Part shown: in pieces, positions 34,504-43,161 of the stretch
Numbering within the stretch: the first letter of the stretch is position 1
Layout: the number at the start of each line of letters is the position of its first letter
Source: Roseibium sp. MMSF_3412
GTDB lineage: Bacteria; Pseudomonadota; Alphaproteobacteria; Rhizobiales; Stappiaceae
Direction: 5' to 3'
DNA length: 64,000 bases
Assembly (NCBI RefSeq): GCF_030733265.1
Contig: NZ_JASHJI010000001.1
Location: forward strand, 558,001 to 622,000
Notes under the pieces: generated by a model
Told to the model about the DNA's origin: nothing
The model's database searches: none
The model's input: only the letters and a program-made list of their open reading frames with translations
Translations under genes and position numbers: made by a program

Positions 34504-36171
34504 TCAGCGATCTGCCTCGGCCGCACGTCGCAACTGGCTCAGCGTCGCTGCCGGCGTGATCGCCTCGGGATCGAGCATCAGATGCAGGATTGCAGGTTTG
34601 CCCGATGCCCTTGCGGCAGCGAAGGCCGGACCGAACTCTGCCGTCGTTTCCACGCGCGCGCCGAACGCGCCGTAGCTCTCAGCCAAGGCGGCAAAGTCCG
34701 GATTGACAAGACGCGTAGCGGACGGGCGTCCGGGATAGGTCTTTTCCTGGTGCATGCGGATCGTGCCGTACATGCCATTGTCTATGGCCAGCACGATGAT
34801 GTTGGCCCCGTCCTGGCAGGCGGTACCGAATTCCTGCATCGTCATCTGCAGGCAACCGTCGCCGGCAAAACACACGACTTCATTTTGCGGAAACATCAAT
34901 TTGGCCGCGACCGCCGCCGGCAATCCATAGCCCATGGAGCCCGATGTCGGCGCTGCCTGTGTTCCGTAGCGGCGGAACCGGTGGAAGCGATGCAGCCAGG
35001 TCGCGTAGTTTCCGGCCCCATTGGTGCAGATGGCATCTTCGGGCAGGTTTTTCTCCAGCCAGTCCATTACGCCCGACATCTGCAACCTTCCGGGGATCTC
35101 GGGCCGCGCGCCGGACCAGTCCAGGTAGTCCTGGTGCGCGTTCTCTGCCGCACCTGCCCAACGGATCTCGTTCGGCGGCTGCAAACCTTCGGCAGCCTTG
35201 CAGAAAGCGGTCGGGCTGGCATTGATGGAGAGATCGGCACGGTAAACGCGACCCAGTTCCTCCGGGTCGGGGTGCACATGCACAAGGGTCTGGTCCGGGG
35301 ACGGAATCTCCATAAGGCTGTAGGACTGGCTGGGCATTTCGGAAAGCCGCCCTCCCACCAGCAAGACCAGATCGGAGGCCTTGATCCTGGCGAGCAGCTT
35401 CGGATTGATGCCGATGCCGACATCGCCGGCGTAGTTCGGATGCAGGTTATCGAACAGCATCTGGCGTCTGAAGGAGCAGGCCACCGGCAGGTCGAACCTT
35501 TCCGACAATCGTGTGAAGGCCTCAACAGCACCTTCCGACCAACGGCTGCCGCCCAGAATGGCAATCGGCCGTTCCGCTGCCCAGAGCCGCTTTTGCAGAT
35601 CGGCCATCTGCGTCAGTCCCGGATAGGTCTCCACCTGTTCCCAGGCCGGGGGCTGTGCAACCGTTGCCGTCTCGACAAGCATGTCTTCGGGAAGCGCGAG
35701 CACAACGGGTCCGGGCCGGCCGGATGTCGCGACATGAAACGCGCGCGACAGCATTTCCGGCACCCTGTCGGCCTGGTCTATTTCAGCAACCCATTTGGCG
35801 ATGCCACCAAACATCTGACGGTAGTCGATTTCCTGAAACGCCTCGCGCTCGCGCATGCCGCGCTCGATCTGGCCGATAAACAGGATCATCGGGGTGGAGT
35901 CCTGCGCGGCGATGTGAACGCCTGCCGACGCGTTGGTTGCGCCCGGGCCGCGGGTGACCATGCAGATGCCGGGTTTGCCGGTCAGTTTTCCGTAGGCATC
36001 CGCCATCATCGCGGCACCGCCTTCCTGGCGGCAGACGGTCACCGGAATGGAAGCGTCATAGAGCGCGTCGAGGACAGCCAGGTAGCTTTCGCCCGGTACA
36101 CAAAACACCCGTTCGGCCCCGTGCCGCTCCAGCGCGCCAACCAACAATTCTCCGCCGGTCTTCCGGTCCAT
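34504..36171 (-). CDS. ThDP-dependent enzyme, acetolactate-synthase-like
   Basis: The 555-residue protein has the three domains of the pyruvate-oxidase/acetolactate-synthase superfamily: a pyrimidine-binding domain with the activating Glu50 (CRQEGGAAMMADAYG), a central domain (LLVGGRLSE), and a pyrophosphate-binding domain with GDGCLQMTMQEFGTA...IDNGMYG. It lies alone, without an ilvN-type small subunit, so biosynthetic acetolactate synthase is unlikely; the true substrate (2-oxoacid decarboxylation or carboligation) is unknown. The ATG at 36171 is preferred over 36180 because of the AGGATGG element before it. It converges on the MFS gene with 12 bp between stops. Confidence 0.88.
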   Translation of the reverse strand: MDRKTGGELLVGALERHGAERVFCVPGESYLAVLDALYDASIPVTVCRQEGGAAMMADAYGKLTGKPGICMVTRGPGATNASAGVHIAAQDSTPMILFIGQIERGMREREAFQEIDYRQMFGGIAKWVAEIDQADRVPEMLSRAFHVATSGRPGPVVLALPEDMLVETATVAQPPAWEQVETYPGLTQMADLQKRLWAAERPIAILGGSRWSEGAVEAFTRLSERFDLPVACSFRRQMLFDNLHPNYAGDVGIGINPKLLARIKASDLVLLVGGRLSEMPSQSYSLMEIPSPDQTLVHVHPDPEELGRVYRADLSINASPTAFCKAAEGLQPPNEIRWAGAAENAHQDYLDWSGARPEIPGRLQMSGVMDWLEKNLPEDAICTNGAGNYATWLHRFHRFRRYGTQAAPTSGSMGYGLPAAVAAKLMFPQNEVVCFAGDGCLQMTMQEFGTACQDGANIIVLAIDNGMYGTIRMHQEKTYPGRPSATRLVNPDFAALAESYGAFGARVETTAEFGPAFAAARASGKPAILHLMLDPEAITPAATLSQLRRAAEADR

Positions 36172-36368
36172 GTCACCCATCCTGATGCTCTTAGGTTCAG
36201 ACGTTCATTCTATAGCGTAAGAAAGAGAATGCTGTCAGAGCCTAAAATCAGATTTATTTGAAATAGGGTCATTCCAAAACGGATTGAAAGGAGGCCGCTG
36301 GACAAAATATGACACGAAATTGCCGGTGGAGAGCGTGTGACGGACGGGGTCCGACCTCCCCCCGTCGA

Positions 36369-36452
36369 CATGCCGTGACGCTGCCGCTCAACAGGCCTCC
36401 CGCGTGGAGATCGATCGGCATGGATTGCAGGGTCAGGCCCTGCAATGACCCA
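36369..36452 (+). repeat. 84-bp intergenic repeat, unit 1
   Basis: This unit is about 93% identical to 36517-36600 (six differences by eye). It contains the hairpin TTGCAGGG-TCAGG-CCCTGCAA near its 3' end and starts with CATGCCGTGACGCTG. It occupies part of the 479-bp gap between the ThDP and hypothetical genes. A GCCATGG-CTCGA-CCATGGC hairpin lies between the two units. Nothing else is seen in that gap. Confidence 0.85.
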
Positions 36453-36516
36453 CAGTGGGAGAGGTCCTCAGACAAACCACACATCGTTGGTCATGCCATG
36501 GCTCGACCATGGCATC

Positions 36517-36600
36517 CATGCCGTGACGCTGCCGCTCGACAGGTTTCCCGAGTGGAGATCGATCGGCATGGATTGCAGGGTCAAGCCCTGCAATGACGCA
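36517..36600 (+). repeat. 84-bp intergenic repeat, unit 2
   Basis: The second unit in the same orientation, 148 bp after the first, has the hairpin TTGCAGGG-TCAAG-CCCTGCAA. The conservation of the stems with changes in the loops suggests a structured, dispersed repeat family rather than a gene remnant. Confidence 0.85.
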
Positions 36601-36650
36601 CGGAGGGAGAGACGGCCGGACGGAAGGAATGGCCGTCGGTCGCTCGGCTA

Positions 36651-37031
36651 TCAGACTGGCAAAACCGTGACGACCTGGAAGGTGTGCATGTCGCCGTCCT
36701 CGTCCTTGATGGAGACATATTCGCCGGGGTTGAAGGCATGTGCGCCGAAGCGGTAGCCGGCTTCGTCGTCGTCGTCACCGTCAATGTCGTAGTGGAATGC
36801 CCAGGACCCGCCGGGGCGATGGATCAGATGTCCGATCTCCTCTTCCTCGGCACCCCAGAAGCGGCGCACGCGGCAGTGATCGCGCTCCTTTTTCCAAAGC
36901 GCCGCATCGATGTGACCCGTTTCGTCAAGCGGTGCCGTAAACTCGTATCCGTGCCTTGCGGACCCTTGAGGAAAGTCGCGGGTTCTTGCCAGATTCAGCC
37001 TGATCTTTTTCAGCGCCGGATAGTCAGTCAT
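36651..37031 (-). CDS. Conserved hypothetical protein, small and acidic
   Basis: The 126-residue protein starts MTDYPALKKIRLNLART at an ATG with a strong AGGAGG ribosome site. It has many charged residues and a beta-rich pattern (GYEFTAPLDETGHIDAALWK, FWGAEEEEIGHLIHRPGG, GDDDDEAGYRFGAHAFNPGEYVSI). No transmembrane helix or signal peptide is visible. I recognise it only as a type common in alphaproteobacterial genomes; function unknown. It diverges from the kinase/AAA fusion gene, starting 125 bp from it. Confidence 0.75.
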   Translation of the reverse strand: MTDYPALKKIRLNLARTRDFPQGSARHGYEFTAPLDETGHIDAALWKKERDHCRVRRFWGAEEEEIGHLIHRPGGSWAFHYDIDGDDDDEAGYRFGAHAFNPGEYVSIKDEDGDMHTFQVVTVLPV

Positions 37032-37155
37032 CGATTCCTCCTGTAAAGAACTTCGGGCCCATTCTTGCCAATTCCCCTTTGTGCACATTGAGAAGAATCA
37101 AACCGCCAGAGCATTGCTTGGGGCAAAGTCGCCAAGCCTCGTGACAGGACCGACC

Positions 37156-38694
37156 ATGGATCAATCGCAAAACAGTGTGTTTCATTTCTTCGAGGGCATG
37201 GCATCGGACGCCCCGAACACCCCGGGCTTCGAACGGATAGACACCCATGCCAACGTGATCTTTCTGATCGGCGACATGGCCTACAAGATCAAACGCGCGG
37301 TCAGGTATCCGTTCCTCGACTACTCGACGCTGGCGTTGCGCGAAGAGGCCTGCAAGGCGGAAATCACCTTCAACAAGCCGAACGCGCCCCGGATTTACCG
37401 GGAAGCCGTTCCCGTCACGCGCGCAGCGGACGGACGCCTTGCGCTTGACGGTACCGGTGAAACGCTGGAGTGGGTTGTCGTGATGAACCGCTTCAAGCGC
37501 CAGGGTGAACTGGACATTCTTGCCGGCAAGGCGCGGTTTTCCGATGCGCTTTCCGACCAGCTTGCAAGGATGATGGTCGCGGCGCACGAAGCTGCGTCCG
37601 AGCGATCGGGGTTGGTTTTTTTTGACGAACTGACAAGCTATGTCGAACAGAACGATGCCGCCTTTCACGAGCATCCCGATCTTTTTCCCATTGAAGAGGT
37701 GCGCCACCTCACCGAACGGTCCAGACACGTGCTCGATTCGCTTCGAGAACTCATCGAGAAGCGCGGAGAGATGGGCCTCGTGCGCCGTTGCCACGGCGAT
37801 GCGCATTTGCGCAATATCGTCCTGATCGACAACGAACCGGTTCTCTTTGATGCGGTCGAGTTTTCAGACGCGATCGCAACAGGCGATGTTCTTTATGATC
37901 TTGCCTTCCTGCTCATGGATCTATGGGAGCGCGGACAATCCAGATCGGCGAACCGCGTCTTCAACCGCTACCTGGACCTGAGCCGGCTTGACACGCATGC
38001 CGAAGGCCTTGCCGCACTGCCGTTCTACCTGATGATGCGGGCTGCGATCCGCTCGAAAATTGCGGCGAGCGCCGCCCTGGCCCAGAGCGATCCCGCACAG
38101 CGCGACACGCAAAAAAGCCTCGCCCGGACCTATTTCGGTTTCGCCCAGTCGTTTCTGGAGCCATCCCGCCCGGACCTCGTTGCCATCGGCGGGTTGTCTG
38201 GAACCGGCAAGACGACCCTTGCCTACGAACTGGCGCCCGACATCGGACGCGCGCCTGGCGCACGCGTTCTCAGGACGGATGTCATGCGCAAGCGGTTGCT
38301 CAACATACCCGAGCACGAGCCAGCGCCCAAAGACGCCTATACGAAGGAAGCGTCAAACCGCGTCTACGCTGAAATCGACCACGCCATCCAGACCGTTCTT
38401 GCAGCGGGACATTCCGCGATCTTCGATGCAGTCTTCGCATCGGAAAACGAGCGCGACAAGATCCGGAAGATTGCAGGCAGCGTGGAGGCGGGCTTCACCG
38501 GACTTTGGCTGACCGCACCTGGCGACACGCTGAAGGACCGCGTTTCCCATCGCTCCGGCGATGCATCCGACGCGACCACCGCCGTGGTCGATACGCAACT
38601 GGGTTACGACATCGGCGATATGACCTGGGTGAAAATCGACGCGTCCCAAAGTCCTGAACAGACCGCCGAATTTGCGCGCGAGGAGCTTCCCTAA
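37156..38694 (+). CDS. Fusion of aminoglycoside-phosphotransferase-like kinase and P-loop ATPase
   Basis: The 512-residue protein has an N-terminal APH/choline-kinase-like domain (about residues 35-310: HGDAHLRNIVLIDNEPVLFDAVEF holds the catalytic HGDxxxxN) and a C-terminal P-loop kinase-like domain (about 335-500) with Walker A GGLSGTGKTTL near residue 345 and a DVMRKRL motif. This two-kinase fusion is widespread in proteobacteria; the physiological substrate is unknown, and drug resistance should not be assumed. The ATG at 37156 has a CAGGAC ribosome site. The upstream extension to 37081 lies in the promoter. Confidence 0.88.
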   Translation: MDQSQNSVFHFFEGMASDAPNTPGFERIDTHANVIFLIGDMAYKIKRAVRYPFLDYSTLALREEACKAEITFNKPNAPRIYREAVPVTRAADGRLALDGTGETLEWVVVMNRFKRQGELDILAGKARFSDALSDQLARMMVAAHEAASERSGLVFFDELTSYVEQNDAAFHEHPDLFPIEEVRHLTERSRHVLDSLRELIEKRGEMGLVRRCHGDAHLRNIVLIDNEPVLFDAVEFSDAIATGDVLYDLAFLLMDLWERGQSRSANRVFNRYLDLSRLDTHAEGLAALPFYLMMRAAIRSKIAASAALAQSDPAQRDTQKSLARTYFGFAQSFLEPSRPDLVAIGGLSGTGKTTLAYELAPDIGRAPGARVLRTDVMRKRLLNIPEHEPAPKDAYTKEASNRVYAEIDHAIQTVLAAGHSAIFDAVFASENERDKIRKIAGSVEAGFTGLWLTAPGDTLKDRVSHRSGDASDATTAVVDTQLGYDIGDMTWVKIDASQSPEQTAEFAREELP

Positions 38695-38746
38695 TGCGGT
38701 GAAATTGAAATTCGCCTCATTGTTTCAGCGACTAGCACCACCGCGA

Positions 38747-39067
38747 TCAGATTCCGCCGGCGCGCAGCGCAGCGGCTGCGGCAGCGGCACAGAAGACGGC
38801 GATGTATTCCTTCTTCATCCTGAGCTGGGCAGCGACCGCAACGATGATGCACAGCCCCACGACAAGGCCGCCCTGCAAAATGATCGGCAGGATCGTCGAC
38901 ACGATGATTGCGCCGGGCAGCGCTTCCAGCCCGCGCCGTATCCTGGGCGTGACGTTGACGCGCCCCATCACCCAATAGCCGCCAGCGCGAAGCGCATAGG
39001 TGACCGCCGCCATTCCGAGAATGGCGAACAGCACCATGGTGTCGGCGGTAAAGGCGCCCTCAGTCAT
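38747..39067 (-). CDS. azlD: AzlD-type branched-chain amino acid exporter subunit
   Basis: The 106-residue protein has three or four hydrophobic helices (about residues 10-28, 45-65, 70-85 and 90-105), as in AzlD. It pairs with AzlC to form a branched-chain amino-acid (or azaleucine) exporter. Its start overlaps the end of azlC by eight bases, the usual arrangement for this pair. The MTEGAF start at 39067 is chosen because it keeps the overlap. Confidence 0.9.
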   Translation of the reverse strand: MTEGAFTADTMVLFAILGMAAVTYALRAGGYWVMGRVNVTPRIRRGLEALPGAIIVSTILPIILQGGLVVGLCIIVAVAAQLRMKKEYIAVFCAAAAAAALRAGGI

Positions 39068-39761
39068 CGAGATAAGCCCCCGCGATTGCACCTGCGAAGG
39101 CACCCGTAAAGATGCCCCAGTAGCCGCCGAAAAGCGCCCAGGTCACCCACGCGACCCCGCCGGCGATCGCCCAGCTGTATGTTTGCCGTTTGCCCTTCCA
39201 CAGGGGCACGAGCAGGGCTGCAAAAAAGGCGGGCAGAACCAGGTCCAGTCCAAAGGTTTTCGGATCGGAAATGAGGCTGCCGGCGAAATATCCCGGGATC
39301 ACAGACAAGGACCACACCGCCCAGACGGTCAGCCCGCTGCCGAGATAAATGCCCCAGTCCCGCTCCCCCTTGTCATATTGCGCCAGCGTAAGCAGCCAGT
39401 TGAGATCGGTCAGGAAAAACAGGGCCGGATAGGTCTGATGGCCGGGCAGTTGCCCGAGCCATGGCCGGAGACTTGCCCCGATCAGAAGCATGCGCATGTT
39501 CACCGCAGCCGTGACCCCGATCATGGCAATCAGGGTGCCGTGATCCAGCGGTTCGGTGAAAATCTCCATGGCGACGAACTGGCTTGCCCCTGCATAGACA
39601 AGCGAATTCATCAATATCGTTTCAAGAAAGGTCAGACCCTTTTGCGCCGCGACGGTGCCGAAGACGGCCCCAAACACGATGATGCCGGGGAAGACCGGCA
39701 CACACATGAGAGCGCCCCGAACGCAGCCCTTCAGGCTGAGGGTGACATTTTTTTCAAGCAT
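39060..39761 (-). CDS. azlC: AzlC-type branched-chain amino acid exporter subunit
   Basis: The 233-residue protein has five to seven hydrophobic helices and the AzlC motifs FLETILMNSLVYAGASQFVAMEIF and LLIGASLRPWL. With AzlD it forms the exporter. The ATG at 39761 has only a weak ribosome site (TCGGAA). An intergenic stretch of 224 bp upstream to the TauE gene contains a hairpin at 39939. Confidence 0.9.
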   Translation of the reverse strand: MLEKNVTLSLKGCVRGALMCVPVFPGIIVFGAVFGTVAAQKGLTFLETILMNSLVYAGASQFVAMEIFTEPLDHGTLIAMIGVTAAVNMRMLLIGASLRPWLGQLPGHQTYPALFFLTDLNWLLTLAQYDKGERDWGIYLGSGLTVWAVWSLSVIPGYFAGSLISDPKTFGLDLVLPAFFAALLVPLWKGKRQTYSWAIAGGVAWVTWALFGGYWGIFTGAFAGAIAGAYLDD

Positions 39762-39938
39762 TTCCGACCAAGACGCGTTTGGAACAAGCCCAAATGAGGC
39801 AGAGCACTATCGCGGCAATTTCGATTTTGAACCAATGAAAGCTTTTGATCCAAGTATCACGGACGTTTCTGCCAGGGCCAGATCTCTTTGGACTGATACG
39901 CACTCACTAGACGAAAGCGGCCTGGTTCTTCAAGGCGC

Positions 39939-39977
39939 AGAGCGCAGCGGGATAACGGGTCAGTTCCGCTACGCTCT
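39939..39977 (-). terminator. Stem-loop after the TauE gene
   Basis: A 12-bp stem with one mismatch (AGAGCGCAGCGG/CCGCTACGCTCT) and a 15-base loop lies 9 bp after the TauE stop. No T run follows, so it may be an mRNA end structure rather than a strong terminator. Confidence 0.4.
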
Positions 39978-39985
39978 AGAGGGTT

Positions 39986-40813
39986 TCAGAAAAAAACGTC
40001 GTAGATCATGCGCAGTCCGGTGAAGCCGAGGAACAGCGCAAAAACGAGTTTCAGCTTCGACGGATCGATCGCGTGGGCGATCCGCGCACCGAGCGGGGCC
40101 GTCAGGGTCGAGGCCGGTATGATCAAAAGGAAGCCGATCAGGTTGACGTAACCGAGGGACAAGGGCGGCCTGCCGTCGAGATCGAAACCGAAATAGATCG
40201 ACAGCAGGGTTCCGGGAACGGCGATGATCAGACCGATTGCAGCCGCGGTGCCGACGGCCTTGCGGATCGGATAGTTGAACAGCGTGAGCGTCGGCACGCC
40301 GAGTGTTCCGCCGCCGATGCCCATCATCACCGAGATGCCGCCGATCAGGAAACCGAGAACCTCGCGGAACGGCGATCCGGGCAGCTTTTCTGCAAGATGC
40401 GATCCTTCTTTTCGAAAGATCATGTTCGCCGAAACGGCAAGGGCGACAATGCCGAAGACCAGGGTCAGGGCTCCGCCTGAGATATTGCCGGCAAGCGTGG
40501 CACCGGCCAGAACGCCGAGCGCGATTGCCCACCACCAGCGCTTGAGAAGCTCCATGTCGACGCTGCCGCGCTTGTAATGCGCCCGCGCGGAGGACGCGCC
40601 GGTTGCCAGGATTGTCGCCAGCGAAGTTCCAACCGCAACATGCATCAGGACGGACGGGTCGATCTTCAGCGCGGTGAACATGTAGTAGAGCACCGGAACG
40701 ATCACGATGCCGCCGCCGACGCCGAGCAGTCCGGCGATGATGCCCGCCACCACACCGGTGGCCAGAAGAGAGACCGCCAACAGGCTAAGCGAAACGAGGC
40801 TGAGATCTTCCAA
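39986..40813 (-). CDS. Sulfite exporter TauE/SafE-family protein
   Basis: The 275-residue membrane protein has about eight hydrophobic helices in two repeats, with GLLGVGGGIVIVPVLYY near residue 30 and GIGGGTLGVPTLTLFNYPIRKAVGTAAAIGL near residue 165. These paired GGG motifs define the TauE/SafE family, which moves sulfite, sulfoacetate or other organic acids; the substrate is not known. The TTG at 40813 is preceded by GAAAGGACG and is the only start giving a full first helix. Confidence 0.9.
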   Translation of the reverse strand: MEDLSLVSLSLLAVSLLATGVVAGIIAGLLGVGGGIVIVPVLYYMFTALKIDPSVLMHVAVGTSLATILATGASSARAHYKRGSVDMELLKRWWWAIALGVLAGATLAGNISGGALTLVFGIVALAVSANMIFRKEGSHLAEKLPGSPFREVLGFLIGGISVMMGIGGGTLGVPTLTLFNYPIRKAVGTAAAIGLIIAVPGTLLSIYFGFDLDGRPPLSLGYVNLIGFLLIIPASTLTAPLGARIAHAIDPSKLKLVFALFLGFTGLRMIYDVFF

Positions 40814-40993
40814 CTTTACGTCCTTTCAAGAGCCGATGAACCGGATCACCGGCATGCAACCCGTTGCTTTTAAGGCAAGCGGGACCGGTTTTGCCAGCCG
40901 GATCGCGCAACAAATGGTTCCGAAGGGCAAAGAAGCGCTTGATGTGCCCCCTGTTTGCGGACAGTGTGCAACGCTGAGGGATCGGGAGGGGAC

Positions 40994-41560
40994 ATGTTCG
41001 AACACTGGCTCGCGCTTTACACCTTCGCGCAATTCCGGACGCGCGCGGACGATCCGGTCAACGACGAATTCTTCAGCAGCGAACCGGTGATCTGGGCTGC
41101 GATGGAGCGCGCAGACGGCTTCATCGCGCGGGCAGGATACGAGGACGAGCCCGGCACGGAGATCTGGGGCGAACAGGTTTTCCCGAAATACTGGACCGAC
41201 AATGGCGACGGATGGGCGCCGTCGACGATTTCGCTCTGGCAGGACCTGGAATCCGCGCTGGCCGCCGTCTACCGCGGCGCCCATGCCGACATCATGCGCC
41301 TCGGGCACCTTTTTCAGAGCGATACCGCCGATTATCCGCCCTATGTCCTGTGGTGGGTGCCCAAGGAGCATCAACCGGACTGGGACGAGGCCGTGGAGCG
41401 CCTGGAACTTCTCGGCGATGACGGACCGACCGCAGAGGCATTCACGTTCAAGGCTGCATTTTCCCCGGGTGGCAAACCGGTTACCGTTGACACCGACCGG
41501 TCCCGCGCCATCGCGGAACACAATCGCCTGCGCGCGGACCTGCCGAAATCCGTTCAGTAG
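40994..41560 (+). CDS. DUF3291 domain protein
   Basis: The 188-residue soluble protein starts MFEHWLALYTFAQF and has the DUF3291 pattern: VIWAAMERADGFIARAGYE, LWQDLESALAAVYRGAHADIMRL and PYVLWWVPKEHQPDWDEAVERLE. The fold is expected to be a dimeric alpha/beta barrel related to monooxygenase-like stress proteins. Function unknown. The ATG at 40994 has a GGGAGGGGAC ribosome site. It stands alone between the TauE gene (divergent) and pirin. Confidence 0.85.
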   Translation: MFEHWLALYTFAQFRTRADDPVNDEFFSSEPVIWAAMERADGFIARAGYEDEPGTEIWGEQVFPKYWTDNGDGWAPSTISLWQDLESALAAVYRGAHADIMRLGHLFQSDTADYPPYVLWWVPKEHQPDWDEAVERLELLGDDGPTAEAFTFKAAFSPGGKPVTVDTDRSRAIAEHNRLRADLPKSVQ

Positions 41561-41685
41561 CGATTGTTCAAAAATCGATGACTAATCGTCAAATTTCCAG
41601 GCGATTGTCTGATGGGTGATTCATAACAATCTTAGACCCAACAGCGCACGGCTTGGCCGTGCCAAAGTTGGGAAAGGATTGACAC

Positions 41686-42390
41686 ATGAACCAGATCTTA
41701 CGTCCTTCGGATGCACGCGGCGATGCCGATTTCGGCTGGCTGAAAAGCAAGCACACCTTTTCGTTCGGCTCCTATTTCGATCCGAACCATATCGGCTTCG
41801 GAGCCCTGCGTGTGATCAACGAGGACCGGGTCGCGCCGTCCGGCGGGTTTCCGACCCATCCGCACCAGAACATGGAGATCATCTCCTATGTCGTTTCCGG
41901 CGGTCTGGAGCACAAGGATTCGCTCGGGACCGGCTCGGTCATCCGTCCGGGCGATCTTCAGCGCATGAGCGCCGGCACCGGCGTGCGCCACAGCGAATAC
42001 AACCACTCGGCCGCGGACCCCGTTCACTTTCTGCAGATCTGGATCGTGCCGGAAGCCGACGGTCTCGCGCCAAGTTACGAGCAGAAAGCGTTCCCGGAAA
42101 GCGAGCGCCAGGACACGCTCCGGCTGATCGGATCGCGCGACGGGCGCGAGGGGTCCGTGGTCATCCATCAGGATGTGGATCTCTATGCATCTCTTCTGTC
42201 CGCGGACAAAAGCGTTGCCTTCGACGTCCAACCCGGTCGAAAGGTCTGGCTGCAGATCGTCAAGGGCAAGATCAGTGTCGACGGCCAGGCGCTTGCCGCC
42301 GGTGACGGGCTCGGTCTTCTCGATGCCGGCACGATCAATCTGGCCGCGCAGGAAAACGCGGAATTTCTGCTTTTCGATCTGGCTGACTAG
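41686..42390 (+). CDS. Pirin-family bicupin
   Basis: The 234-residue protein has the pirin metal site His58/His60 (PTHPHQNMEI) and His102/Glu104 (GVRHSEYN), matching the YhhW-type bicupins, some of which have quercetin 2,3-dioxygenase activity in vitro. The physiological role is unknown; nuclear-receptor-like roles of human pirin do not carry over. The stop codon TAG is the last three bases of the CTAG end of the MITE-like element, so the C-terminus (…LLFDLAD) may have been set by the insertion. Confidence 0.92.
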   Translation: MNQILRPSDARGDADFGWLKSKHTFSFGSYFDPNHIGFGALRVINEDRVAPSGGFPTHPHQNMEIISYVVSGGLEHKDSLGTGSVIRPGDLQRMSAGTGVRHSEYNHSAADPVHFLQIWIVPEADGLAPSYEQKAFPESERQDTLRLIGSRDGREGSVVIHQDVDLYASLLSADKSVAFDVQPGRKVWLQIVKGKISVDGQALAAGDGLGLLDAGTINLAAQENAEFLLFDLAD

Positions 42391-42656
42391 GTGATGGTCT
42401 CATGAATGAGGCCGAAATGGTTTGAGGCGGCTTGCTTCTAATCAAGGCGCGAAAGCGCAGGAAATGTGGCGCATTTTCAAGCCTTTCGCAACGCGGAGGA
42501 GGAGCAAGCCGGTCAAATCCGAAGGACATGAAAATGGCTTCACCCCGTGGCGTCAGGGTGCTCGTCCGGGCAGAAAGCCCGCTCCACACACCCTTCCTAA
42601 CGGGATTTCGCCATTTCGCATGCCATTTCTGTCTCATTTATGGGTCCATCACCTGG
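42387..42656 (-). mobile_element. MITE-like element, copy 2 (270 bp, inverted to copy 1)
   Basis: This is the inverted counterpart of 8190-8459, of the same length and with roughly nine in ten identical positions by eye. Its left end is CTAG followed by GTGATGG and its right end CCATCAC followed by CTGG, so the second CTAG has one change. It holds no transposase. It begins inside the pirin stop codon and separates that gene from a hairpin at 42656-42688. The gap from 42391 to 42799 holds this element, that hairpin and a second hairpin before the next gene. Confidence 0.8.
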
Positions 42657-42688
42657 TGCCAGGGAGGGGTCCTCCTCCTCCCTGACAC
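42656..42688 (+). terminator. Stem-loop, possibly the displaced pirin terminator
   Basis: A 12-bp stem with one mismatch (GTGCCAGGGAGG/CCTCCCTGACAC) abuts the right end of the MITE-like element. It has a 9-base loop and no T run. Before insertion it would have lain just after the pirin stop, but this history is inference. Confidence 0.4.
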
Positions 42689-42766
42689 GTCCTGTTCGAT
42701 TTCACGGATAACCGTCCTTCCATGTGCGCTTCAAACTGATCCGCATCGGGGAAGACATCCGTAACA

Positions 42767-42788
42767 GATGCGAGCGGGGGCTCGCATC
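42767..42788 (+). promoter_or_regulatory. 5'-UTR stem-loop next to the ribosome site of the acetyltransferase gene
   Basis: A perfect 9-bp stem GATGCGAGC/GCTCGCATC with a GGGG loop ends immediately before AGGAGG at 42789-42794, five bases from the ATG. It could act as a translational control structure or stabilise the message; it does not hide the ribosome site itself. Confidence 0.35.
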
Positions 42789-42799
42789 AGGAGGCAGCC

Positions 42800-43105
42800 A
42801 TGTCCGGAACGACTTCTCCATCCATCACCCTTGAGCGCCAGGGTGCCAAGGGGCGCTATGTCGCGCTGGTCGACGGCATCGAAGAGCCCGCGGAACTCAC
42901 CTTTTCCATCGTCAACGATCACCTGATCATTGCGGACCACACGGGTGTGCCCGATGCCATGCGTGGCATGGGTGTCGGCAAGGCGCTGGTGGAACATCTC
43001 GTCACGGATGCGAGAGAAAAAAAGATCAGGATTGTGCCCCTGTGCCCTTATGTGAATGCGCAGCGTCAGAAACATCCCGAATGGTCGGACGTTTTCCAGG
43101 GATAG
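42800..43105 (+). CDS. Small GNAT acetyltransferase (YjdJ/Acetyltransf_CG type)
   Basis: The 101-residue protein matches the short GNAT subfamily: DHTGVPDAMRGMGVGKALVEHLVTDAREKKIRIVPLCPYV, with the acetyl-CoA loop RGMGVGKALV at about residues 55-64 and a conserved Cys-Pro near 78-82. The family is found from bacteria to human NATD1; its substrates are unknown. The ATG has an AGGAGG ribosome site. The upstream gap is mostly the MITE-like element. Confidence 0.88.
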   Translation: MSGTTSPSITLERQGAKGRYVALVDGIEEPAELTFSIVNDHLIIADHTGVPDAMRGMGVGKALVEHLVTDAREKKIRIVPLCPYVNAQRQKHPEWSDVFQG

Positions 43106-43161
43106 GTACTGGACCGGCACCGGGCGTTCTCACCGCATCCGGCCTTCGCCCCTTTTCCGTG

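Noticed and set aside
34582-36261. 559-codon open frame antisense to the ThDP enzyme
   Set aside because: It is long but lacks any domain, while the minus-strand gene has intact ThDP motifs.
36369-36600. Possible CRISPR array from regular repeats
   Set aside because: There are only two units of 84 bp, too long for CRISPR repeats, with no uniform spacers and no cas genes in the window.
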